Source: Lingula anatina (lineage: Eukaryota; Brachiopoda; Lingulata; Lingulida; Lingulidae). From it: DNA of 30,643 nucleotides. This document shows positions 23,588 through 30,643 of this stretch, piece by piece. How positions within the stretch are numbered: position 1 is the stretch's first letter; every line of letters starts with the position of its first letter. Under the pieces are notes generated by a model that was not told the origin of the DNA, did no database searches, and saw only the letters and a list, made by a program, of their open reading frames with translations. A program made the position numbers and the translations under genes. The stretch spans positions 1,460,132-1,490,774 of the forward strand of contig NW_019773625.1 of the NCBI RefSeq assembly GCF_001039355.2, read 5' to 3'.

Positions 23588-23795
23588 TGAGGGGGTGTCT
23601 TCTTCTTATTGTCTACAATGGGGATACAATAGCCATATAGTGTATACTCAAATGACAATGAATTAGAAAAGGAGCACCGGTCACGAAGAGAGTTTGGCGA
23701 TTTGGCGATTGGGGGGGGGGGGCTTTCTTGTCTACAATGCATGATGATCTACATAGAGTATATTCAAATGACAACTAATAAAGAAGGGACACTCT
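23587..23795. repeat. Diverged direct duplication around a G tract
   Basis: GTCTACAATG, an ATA-rich stretch and TCAAATGACAA occur at 23611-23660 and again at 23730-23775, about 120 bases apart, each preceded by a G-rich run and a CTTCTT/CTTTCTT segment and followed by AAGGAGCAC / AAGGGACAC. The second copy's G run is 12 bases (23711-23722). Confidence 0.55.
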
Positions 23796-24027
23796 GCAGT
23801 AACACAAAGTACTTGCCACAGTAGATTATCTATGTAGTAATACTATTGTGGTGCAAACCTTTCTCATATAATAATGAGAAGTATCAATGCTCAAAGTACG
23901 TGTTGTCTTTCTAGGAATTTGACTGTTTTATGTGCACCGTCACTGTCTTCTATCCTATTGGAGAAAGTTATTCTTTATGTAGATAGCTGACAAATGTGGA
24001 TATGCGTCTACCAGAGCACAATGACCA

Positions 24028-24068
<41 letters not shown>
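24028..24068. repeat. (ATT)n microsatellite
   Basis: About thirteen ATT units. Confidence 0.95.
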
Positions 24069-24071
<3 letters not shown>

Positions 24072-24173
24072 CGTGTTTGTACAAAAAGCCGTCCCACGAC
24101 TGTCAATGTTATTAGCATTGTATCCGTTTTGTACAATGGCACCATAATCGTTGCACGGTTGGAGATGCCATCT

Positions 24174-24174
<1 letters not shown>

Positions 24175-24206
<32 letters not shown>
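24175..24206. repeat. (CT)n microsatellite
   Basis: Sixteen CT units, ending in GTCGAGG. Confidence 0.95.
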
Positions 24207-24210
<4 letters not shown>

Positions 24211-25263
24211 AGGGAGTGTTTTTTCTTAAGGTTTTTCTTGTTCGTTTAAAAGGAACTGCTATTTAATTTAATGTGAGTTAATTTAATATCAGTCAACAGT
24301 CTCGTATGGCTTATCAAGGTACTAGTTGTTTATGTAAATAGGACTCTAAAAAAACAAATTATCCCCTTCTTAAAAATTTATCAGAGGCAAAAAGAAAGAT
24401 ATATATATGGCATTAAGTCCAGTAAACGCAGTCATTGATCCTAACACGACTTTTATTGACTATCCCGTTAACTTCCATTTATTGTTGAAAGTATTCTTTT
24501 GGGGAGATTTAAGAATTTCTCATCGGGAAACTTTTAAAAATAAGCAAGGAAACGGGCCATCAATTATACAGCAAGCGACAAGACTTAATGTGGCTAGATC
24601 TGTAAGAAAGTCACATTTTGTGTCAGCAAATGGGAGATAATGGCGCTAGAATATATTGATATTCGTTTTAAGACACTCTGATGTCCCCAGCGAGCTTTTA
24701 AACCCATTATATACCAAATTTCTGGATGTGGTGAAAAGTCATTCTTTAAAATGTGCTATCAAGTTTTCTCTTTAAGATTATTTTTGGCTAGCTCTTAATG
24801 TTCATAGATACAGTGCAACAATTTTTCTAAGTCTATCGCGTAATATCAAACGTCAATCGTTAATGATATTTAACGAGTCTACCACATCTGACATAGAATT
24901 ACACGCAAGATTTACATTTTGCACATCGATTTTTCTCGCGTGCTTCTAGTTTCTCTTTACCTCAACAATCAAATATCACATATTCTTAGACCGTTGCGCT
25001 TTATTTCCCTTGATCGTTTTGTGCGTCTCCTATCTTTTTAAGATAAGAAGTGTAGATGCACGTTTGCAGTGAAATCACAAGACATCAGCTTTCATTTCTA
25101 CCATCCCAACACCTTTAGACAAAGATCTCACAATAAAGTTGTCAGTGCTTCCATAACCTTATCTTAAATCTGACGAGCGTTTGTTTCCATCGACTTTCTA
25201 TGTCAGACAGCGAAAACTTTGAGCGAAGTCATTTTAATCGGCTACGGTTGACAGACCCTCTTT

Positions 25264-25280
25264 AGAGAGCATTGCTCTCT
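25264..25280. other. Short inverted repeat AGAGAGC-ATT-GCTCTCT
   Basis: Perfect 7-base arms with a 3-base loop, in the putative intron downstream of the minus-strand exon candidate. Confidence 0.5.
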
Positions 25281-25447
25281 TTATGGGCATAATCAATTTC
25301 CCTTACGAACTGATGACAGAAAGACACTTAACGTAGTCATTGCAGTACAATTGACCCCAAACAACGGGGGCGAGCCACTCAATCTAGAAGGCACGCTCAA
25401 GTGCGAGTGAGAATCGATCATAAGAAAATGAAAAAAAAAGCACTTAC

Positions 25448-25526
25448 CTGAAAAATTCTCAAGATATATATGTACAAAGTCCCAAATTGTGTTAATGTTT
25501 CTATAGTCGGGTTGTGAGGGACACAT
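25448..25526 (-). CDS. Candidate first coding exon of an unknown minus-strand gene
   Basis: Starting at the first ATG below the CRE cluster, 26 codons (MCPSQPDYRN, then INTIWDFVHIYLENFS) run to CAG|GTAAGT, a consensus donor, leaving phase 1. I recognise no family. The frame continues open into the putative intron, so openness is not itself evidence. Support rests on the promoter-like cluster just upstream and the perfect donor. No following exon could be identified. It might instead be a non-coding first exon. Confidence 0.25.
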
Positions 25527-25553
25527 ACTTTAAATGGCGGTCGTTCGAAATCT

Positions 25554-25640
25554 GGTGTGACGTCACAGAGGGGTTGGTGCCCAATGATCAAGCTCAAGGA
25601 AGCCCCGCCGTGGGTATCGACCCACTGAATGGTACGTCAT
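25554..25640 (-). promoter_or_regulatory. Candidate TATA-less promoter: GC box, CCAAT box, CRE
   Basis: Read on the minus strand, in order: a GC box GGCGGGGC (about 25602-25609), an inverted CCAAT box ATTGG (25581-25585), and the 12-base palindrome TGTGACGTCACA (25556-25567), which contains a perfect CRE. A YY1-like GCCAT (25535-25539) follows before an ATG at 25526. A second CRE-like TGACGTAC lies at 25632-25639. The order and spacing fit a CREB/NF-Y/Sp1-type promoter driving transcription toward lower coordinates. Individual motifs are short; the cluster is the evidence. Confidence 0.35.
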
Positions 25641-26356
25641 GCTTATCCTATCCTGTACGAATCTAATGGAGGACGGACTAATGTTATACGGACCCAAGTT
25701 TTGTCACACCGGCGTCGACTCTTAACAAAATGACAAACAGTTCAGAAAAATAGGTCGCAAATTTGTTGCAGACTTAATTTTTGCTAAGGGGGGGAGGGAG
25801 GAAGGGACACTAAAATGACAAAGTGTTCACTCCTGGAGGGTATGCAGACATCACCGTACACAACCTCTTAATATACCGTGATCGGCTTTCATTTTTCAAA
25901 TCAAAAGATCAATATCAGTCCACTTAGTCACCTAATCGTAATTTGAATATGGCGTGAAATTTCTGTGTGGCGGCCGGTCGCCCTAAACACATCTTGCGTG
26001 TCAGAAGTCACTTGAAACTCTCCTCTATTAATAATACGCCGTTTCCAATAACGGCAAAAGAGGAGGAATTACAGAAAACCCCCTGAAACGCAGGTTACTA
26101 CATGTATGAAGCGCGCAACTGTTCGAAAGATGACACAGAGTAATCACAGTGACGGGATTGTGCCGGTTTTTTGTAATGCGTATTCAGGTGAAAAAATACA
26201 CGCAGAATCTTTTAGGATATAGTCTGATTTAGGAAGCATTATCGTGAATTCTTCACAGTTTCTTTGATTTTTTATCAGTTTGTGATATTTTTGGACTCAT
26301 TTCTTTCCTTTTTTTTTTTGTCTGCTTGATAAAATGTATACCTGCCTACCTGTCTG

Positions 26357-26400
26357 CCCCGCCGTCTGGCTGTCTGTCTGTCTGGCTGTCTGTCTGTCAG
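26357..26400. repeat. Imperfect CTGT/CTGG tetranucleotide repeat
   Basis: GTCTGGCTGTCTGTCTGTCTG and further CTGT units with occasional CTGG. Confidence 0.85.
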
Positions 26401-26591
26401 ACTGATAACCTGGTAGCTTTTCTTTCACTCCTCTCATCCGTCCATCAATCAATTAGTCCTAATCTGCATCCACTCACCCGCTCATCTATCTTCAAATATA
26501 AATTTTTTGCTGAAATGGCGGTCTTGTCATTCCTTTAATGTCCTTGTACATGATTTATCCCATCACTTAACGATCGCTTCGTAAATTATTT

Positions 26592-26669
26592 AGGGGCGTT
26601 ATCAGATGAGCGGCAGGGCACAGGGGATTTGCACTTTAGATTTGCGCTGTAGAGGAGTGAGAATGCCCC
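26592..26669. mobile_element. Possible small, decayed inverted-repeat element
   Basis: GGGGCGTTATCA near 26593 and the complement of TGAGAATGCCCC near 26669 are similar (10 of 12 bases), and ATTTGCACTTTAGATTTGCGC in the middle is internally repetitive. No clear target duplication. Weak case. Confidence 0.2.
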
Positions 26670-27168
26670 CATTGATGTCCGCTTAAAACTTTTAGTTCAG
26701 GTCCAAGTTTTTTTTTTCATGCTAAAAGTGTGCCATAAATTGTTCTTTGCACAAATAGAAGTGTCAATTTTCCTCTACGGGGTACGATTAATTTTATCGT
26801 CATAAAGCTAGACCTGACATTTAATGTGGAGAATTTATTCCAAATAATTTTTTTTTTATTTTTCAGACTTTTTTGCTGATAAATGAAAACAATGACTAAC
26901 ATTGTTTTAATTACTTTTAATAATCTGTACAATATAATTGTGACATCGATGCATTAACTGAATTCACCTAATAAAGCAAACAAAAATACGTGGCCGATTC
27001 TAAATCGTACATCAACCATGAAAAGTGTTATTTTGATCTCCACATTTTCCAAATTATAATCTGTGAAAGAAAACAACACTATTATCTGCAAATACAAGTG
27101 CTCCGTGTGGAGGGATATTTTCATTTTGTAAAATGAAATTGCTCCTGAGGTGCCCTCCGGCAAATTTG

Positions 27169-27208
27169 AGGCAGTTGGTTTTCACCAAATGGGAGGTAGT
27201 TGGTTTCC
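27169..27208. repeat. Short tandem repeat of a GTTGG(T)TTTC unit
   Basis: GAGGCAGTTGGTTTTC (27169-27184) and GGAGGTAGTTGGTTTCC (27191-27207) are near copies at 22-base spacing. Confidence 0.6.
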
Positions 27209-27358
27209 AGAATATTCCTGCATTTTACCTGGTTAAGGTTTCCAACGATGACTTCAAATAACGAACATATTTCAGCATATTACATATATCTAACATCTTA
27301 CATTTACCTCGCTGTACTGAAGTGCATTTTTTACCTATAAATAGCACTGTCTTTTCGG

Positions 27359-27390
27359 GCGTGCGCGCGCGCGCGTGTGTGTATGCGTGC
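27359..27390. repeat. 32-bp alternating CG/GT tract (Z-DNA-prone)
   Basis: Perfect purine-pyrimidine alternation with a central block of seven CG steps. Confidence 0.88.
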
Positions 27391-27625
27391 CAAAAATATC
27401 CAGACTATCGACCACGATATATCTTACCAGCAAAAAAGGCAGCGACGTTATACAGTAGCTAACCAAGTAAGCAATGCATGCATGTCGTATTCTCACGAGA
27501 ACTGAATTAATCAATTGCAAATATGATTTTCAAATTAATTTCATTGCTTTTTTTAATGAAACAGGTGATGGTCATTCATGTATTTATGTGTTGCACGTTA
27601 GGGATCATTTAGCCGGGGAGTGCGA

Positions 27626-27660
27626 GTACCCGATCGATTTTCTGCCAAAATCTCGGGTAC
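27626..27660. other. Inverted repeat, possible hairpin
   Basis: GTACCCGA at 27626-27633 pairs with TCGGGTAC at 27653-27660, and an inner TTTT/AAAA adds pairs around TCTGCC. There is no T run downstream and no clear function. Confidence 0.5.
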
Positions 27661-28148
27661 ACGGAGCAAGGGAAATCTCTGCTACTGGGTAATTATCAAT
27701 ATAAATATAAATATCAATATCAATGGACGTAAACGTCCTCCCCCAGGGCCGAATTTGAAAGTGGTTTTTGATGACTTTCAAAAGAAGAGAGAAAAGCAAG
27801 GGTCTTCTCATGACAATAAAAGCATGCTTCTTTCACAAGATTTGCAATGTTATTACATGTATAACGGGTAGAGTACATGTTAGAGATGCCAAATAGGTCC
27901 CTTATACACTTTGTTAATAAATTTGCACAAATTATTGAGTTCTTTTTTTCTTTTCTTTTTTGTTGAGAATAATTGACTTGATTACATTTGGTTTGATACA
28001 TGATTTTCTTTGGGATAAATAAACTTCTTTCTACAAAAGAGGAGCAATTAAATATATAGTGATATTCACTGCTTATATCTTCTTTACACCAGTTACATTA
28101 TCTCTAATTCCTAGGTTGTTTGTCCATCTTCGAAGTCGAGCACTATAG

Positions 28149-28298
28149 TCAAGGAAACGGGGGGCACGAGTCATCGACCGGAATCTCGAAAGTTCTCGCG
28201 TTCTGGTGGAGCAACTCGATTGCACCACCAACATGAGGCGAGTCGCATCTGCTGCATTCGTTAAACACATCGCGGCCCAACACATAAAAGGGTTGTGA
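28149..28298 (+). other. GC-rich, CpG-rich island with a short open frame
   Basis: This stretch stands out in base composition from its AT-rich surroundings. The plus strand has a 49-codon frame between stops (with RVIDRNLESSRVLVEQLD) and the minus strand an 80-codon frame over 28073-28315. Neither is recognisable; a transposon fossil, exon or regulatory element are all possible. Confidence 0.25.
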
Positions 28299-29019
28299 GC
28301 TGGCCTGACAAGCATTTCCTAGTTTTATTAATGATCTTACGTTTTAAATTTTGAGTCTCATTTGAGTGAAATATAAAAAATAAGACAGAGTATAATATAC
28401 ATATATTCATCCTATACGCCTATGTAAATCATTTTCATCACCTTCCAAGTGTACTAGCTTTAAATATGAGCAACATTTCACTTTTGAAAACACTTTCAAA
28501 TTTTCAAAGAATTGATTAAATAACAATTTTGACAGGATAATACATGTACATGTACCGGCATGCATGCCTATTTGTTTACTTTTGTTATCTTTCTTTATAC
28601 TTTTAATCGGTTTATGAGACTTATCTGAGTAACGCCAGGCAAAAGGACTCAAGTTCCCTATGTCAAAAAACTTTCAGAAAAAAAGGGGGGGGGGGTATAT
28701 GTACATGTAGTGCCTCATTTGAGATTGCCCAGGTGAATAACGCGCAAGATGTACAATCATATACCTTTTTATAAATTGATTAACAAAGGGAGGGAATACT
28801 TACAGGTGTATGTAACGAACTCAAATTAAAGCTGTTGAGACGTTTTATTGATAAGATATGCAAAACTGACCCTCGCAAGGATTGTTACTTGTGATTTAAA
28901 AGATACAGTTGATGACCCCTCAATTTACTCTGCTGTTATACCCCTACCGGTAATTATTCAGCCGCAGACCCCAGACAAGACGCTTATCGCATATGGGTGA
29001 ATATTGTAGTTAGTTTAAT

Positions 29020-29074
29020 ACAGTGTATATAGGACAGGCACATTTCCTGCTTACAAACTTTCTGTTAGGCCACC
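29020..29074 (+). promoter_or_regulatory. Possible TATA promoter and short leader of the DBH-like gene
   Basis: TATATAGG at 29026-29033 lies 41 bases before the ATG. Initiation about 30 bases downstream of it would give a very short leader. The alternative is a 5' untranslated intron: CTTTCTGTTAG at 29058-29068 resembles a splice acceptor directly before GCCACCATGG. The sequence alone does not decide between these. Confidence 0.35.
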
Positions 29075-29269
29075 ATGGAGAGGATTTTAGTCTGTTCTGT
29101 GTTGTGGATATTTGTGTGTGTCGTGATACATGTACATGTATGTAATGGTGATGTACCGGTAGCTGAGTCAAAGGATGGTGGCGGTTTTCTCCACAGCGCT
29201 GTTCTCAAGTCTGGGATATTTTATTTGTTTTGGAAATATGACGACAATCGTATTACATTTGAAGTACAG
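29075..29269 (+). CDS. MOXD1-like: Exon 1 of DBH-like gene: signal peptide and first DOMON strands
   Basis: Codes for 65 residues: a signal peptide with likely cleavage after the CNG at 23-25, a short acidic linker, and the first DOMON strands (HSAVLKSGIFYLFWKYDD). It ends in CAG followed by GTGGGT, a strong donor, leaving phase 0. Intron 1 is 243 bases. Part of the hydrophobic core is encoded by simple repeats (a TGTG run and two overlapping TACATGTA octamers). Confidence 0.87.
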
Positions 29270-30586
29270 GTGGGTTAGGACAATTACGGATATTTCTTAG
29301 TATTGAACTCGGGCTTATTTGAAATTCGCCATGGTCTCGTAATAATGATATACCGGTATATGGCGAAAAAATAGAACAAGTGGAAAGTTTGCTATTGCCT
29401 ACATTTCATGCACATATAGTTTAGATATACATACATACATGTACATGTATTTAGAAGTTCTCTTTGTCTAAAATATCATATCTTTATTCCTTTCTTTTTA
29501 CAATTCGTAAAGGTTAGGACTGCCGGGTACGTAGGCGTAGGATTCTCACCGAAAGGTGGAATGGCGGGAGCAGATATTGTTTTAGCTTGGGTCAAAGACG
29601 GTCAAGTTTACGTTAAGGTAATGTTGAATTTTTTGTCATTATATTTCATTAATGAAGTGCATTTTGAAGTAACTCATGTAAAAATTGAGAAATGTAGCAT
29701 TCGACTGTACTGAATAGTTTAATACTTACAATATACATGTACATACCTTGGGAATGACAAAATACACTTCCACCCCCTCCTCCTTTTTTTATTTATTTAT
29801 TTATTTATTTTTTTTATCAGGACTGCTTCGCTACTCACAACGGACAACCTGCCATAGATAAGACGCAAGACGTAAAACTTGTTTCTGGCAGCGAGAACGG
29901 AACGTTTACGACAATCAGATTCAGCCGAGAATTAAACACGTGTGATAAGAATGATAGAGATATCACTGTGAGTATTTTGCTAGTTGAAATGATAATAAAT
30001 ACTTTCGCGCTAGGGCATAATTCGGTTCGTACTGTATGCCCTAGTTTTGCGAGATTAAGCCTACTTTGTAAATTGTGGCTTCGGAAAAAATTCTGATAAA
30101 TGTTTTTTTCTGATATCATGTCAAGTGATAAAATTATGATATTAAAAATGTAAAAAACACCTGCGTCCTATTCAAGCACTAGTAGTGATTTGCCGCTTTA
30201 ATCCTATATTTCTAGAATATCAAATTGGTTCTTGGTCATTACGTCCCTTTTTGTTTGATTACACTAATGGGTTTGACGATATTGGTTCGATCCCACGAGT
30301 GCGATGTCACGCAACGTTAAAGACCAAAAACATACATCGAAGCGAAATCAAAATATAGGCTGACACGATCTCGTAGTCTTTAATTGGATTTTTCATTCAT
30401 CTTCAGGAGGGCACGGTGCGGTTAATTTGGGCGTACGGCGATGCTAATCCCGAAACAGAGACCAGTATGAACTACCACGGCGTTAAACAGCGCGGGACAA
30501 AAAGCATCCAGCTCCTTGCAGCTAGAGCTGCTGCCGTCAGAACGGTTCCTTCCGATGCTTACAATATTGATATGCTTAATCTAAAT
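29075..30586 (+). CDS. MOXD1-like: DBH-like monooxygenase (MOXD1/DBH family), N-terminal part, exons 1-4, 3' incomplete
   Basis: Family members are copper- and ascorbate-dependent monooxygenases of the secretory pathway; dopamine and tyramine beta-hydroxylases belong here, while the substrate of MOXD1 proteins is uncertain. Four exons (29075-29269, 29513-29617, 29821-29967, 30407-30586) join in frame to 209 codons. Residues 1-25 form a signal peptide (basic n-region, hydrophobic core rich in V, I, C). About residues 38-185 form a DOMON domain with family hallmarks: FYLFWKYD in exon 1, GYVGVGFS and GADIVLAW in exon 2, SENGTFT and FSRELNTCD in exon 3, LIWAYGD, YHG and RGTKS in exon 4. N126 lies in an N-G-T sequon; cysteines at 102 and 141 could pair. 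The start has a near-perfect Kozak context (GCCACCATGG). All four donors are GT and all acceptors AG, phase 0. The two catalytic copper domains are absent because the window ends, so DBH, tyramine hydroxylase and MOXD1 cannot be separated. Confidence 0.88.
29513..29617 (+). CDS. MOXD1-like: Exon 2 of DBH-like gene: DOMON core
   Basis: Encodes 35 residues with no stop in the chosen frame, including GYVGVGFSPKGGM and GADIVLAWV, the most characteristic stretch of DBH-family DOMON domains. The acceptor follows a long pyrimidine tract and a TAAAG; the donor is AAG|GTAATG. Both ends are phase 0. Intron 2 is 203 bases and ends in a T-rich ATTT repeat and ATCAG. Confidence 0.88.
29821..29967 (+). CDS. 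MOXD1-like: Exon 3 of DBH-like gene: DOMON, glycosylation sequon
   Basis: Encodes 49 residues. It begins DCFATHNG, where vertebrate relatives have a D-R/C-x-aromatic segment, and contains the family-typical SENGT sequon and FSRELNTCD motif. The acceptor is a textbook T-rich tract ending ATCAG; the donor is ACT|GTGAGT. Phase 0 at both ends. Intron 3 is 439 bases. Confidence 0.88.
30284..30294 (+). repeat. tRNA-type B box in intron 3, possible SINE remnant
   Basis: GGTTCGATCCC is a perfect RNA polymerase III B-box sequence (GGTTCRANNCC). A SINE head would need an A box some 30-50 bases upstream; none is convincing. Downstream sequence has no clear A-rich tail apart from AAAGACCAAAAAC. It may be the worn remains of a tRNA-derived SINE or a chance match. 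Confidence 0.22.
30407..30586 (+). CDS. MOXD1-like: Exon 4 of DBH-like gene: end of DOMON domain and linker
   Basis: Encodes 60 residues. IWAYGD, YHG and RGTKSIQLL match the end of the DOMON domain in DBH-family proteins; the last residues (IDMLNLN) correspond to the linker that leads into the first copper monooxygenase domain. The acceptor is TTCATCTTCAG; the donor is AAT|GTAAGT. Sixteen bases from within this exon recur just after the unknown base at 30627. Confidence 0.87.
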
Positions 30587-30626
30587 GTAAGTGTAATTAT
30601 AACAGTACACGAGCTGCGTTAAGCAG

Positions 30627-30627
30627 N
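30627..30627. other. Undetermined base, probable assembly gap
   Basis: The only N in the window. It sits 40 bases into intron 4 and is followed immediately by sequence identical to the interior of exon 4, so it probably marks a join between contigs rather than one uncalled base. Confidence 0.8.
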
Positions 30628-30643
30628 CTAATCCCGAAACAGA
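30628..30643 (+). repeat. Exact 16-base repeat of exon 4 interior after the N
   Basis: CTAATCCCGAAACAGA at 30628-30643 is identical to 30444-30459 in exon 4. The match runs to the window edge, so its full length is unknown. It could be an overlapping contig end, a second haplotype, or a real duplicated exon or gene copy. Confidence 0.85.

Larger units (their letters stand above)
21431..25447. other. Intergenic, or intron of the minus-strand candidate
   Basis: If the minus-strand exon at 25448-25526 is real, some of this would be its intron. Apart from microsatellites and the duplication at 23.6 kb, I see no exon that can be defended. Confidence 0.5.
25641..29019. other. Intergenic, upstream of the DBH-like gene
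   Basis: Apart from the short features listed, no gene is visible. TACATGTA octamers become frequent toward the gene (27854, 28542, 28548, 28702). Confidence 0.55.

Noticed and set aside
25598-25630. GTGGGT-ATCG-ACCCAC as a tRNA T-arm or SINE head (minus strand)
   Set aside because: The GGTCGATACC core resembles a B box, but no A box or tRNA fold lies upstream. A short chance inverted repeat beside the GC box is simpler.
29835-30119. 94-codon minus-strand frame over exon 3 and intron 3
   Set aside because: Antisense shadow of a well-supported coding exon.
30407-30622. Exon 4 frame continuing to 30622
   Set aside because: The frame runs past the GTAAGT donor at 30587 into intron; family similarity ends at the donor.

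Overview
The window looks like nuclear DNA of an invertebrate animal, probably a marine one such as a mollusc or another spiralian. Taxonomy is inferred only from AT-rich, microsatellite-dense sequence, several short inverted-repeat transposons, small GT-AG introns and one metazoan-type gene. There is no sign of bacterial operons, phage genes or CRISPR.

The only gene I can assign with confidence is at the right edge. Positions 29075-30586 (+) hold the first four coding exons of a secreted or lumenal protein: a signal peptide followed by a DOMON domain of the dopamine beta-hydroxylase / MOXD1 (DBH-like monooxygenase) family. All four donor sites are phase 0. The copper-binding catalytic domains would lie beyond the window. 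A single undetermined base at 30627 is followed by 16 bases that exactly repeat part of exon 4, so either the assembly is collapsed or misjoined there, or a duplicated exon begins.

The remaining ~29 kb is largely intergenic. It holds (i) at least four non-autonomous inverted-repeat elements: 8538-8722 and 14481-14696, each flanked by TTA as in PIF/Harbinger-type insertions, and a related pair in opposite orientation at about 20829-21045 and 21210-21430; (ii) a diverged tandem duplication of ~0.5 kb units at 17182-18203; (iii) many microsatellites (TA, TG, CT/GA, AAAT, AAT, poly-G/C), including a 90-bp perfectly alternating purine-pyrimidine tract at 5098-5187; (iv) two weaker candidates for 5' ends of minus-strand genes. 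One, at 25448-25526, is preceded by a CRE palindrome, a CCAAT box and a GC box. The other, at 10917-11022, encodes a signal-peptide-like segment ending at a good donor. Most other open frames are short, run through simple repeats or show no recognisable family.

There is no evidence of genes acting together here. The one clear gene would work in the secretory pathway with copper and ascorbate once its catalytic part is added. I see no convincing undescribed system. The best leads are the inverted-repeat element families, the tandem duplication, the exon-4 repeat at the gap and the possible promoter at 25.5 kb.
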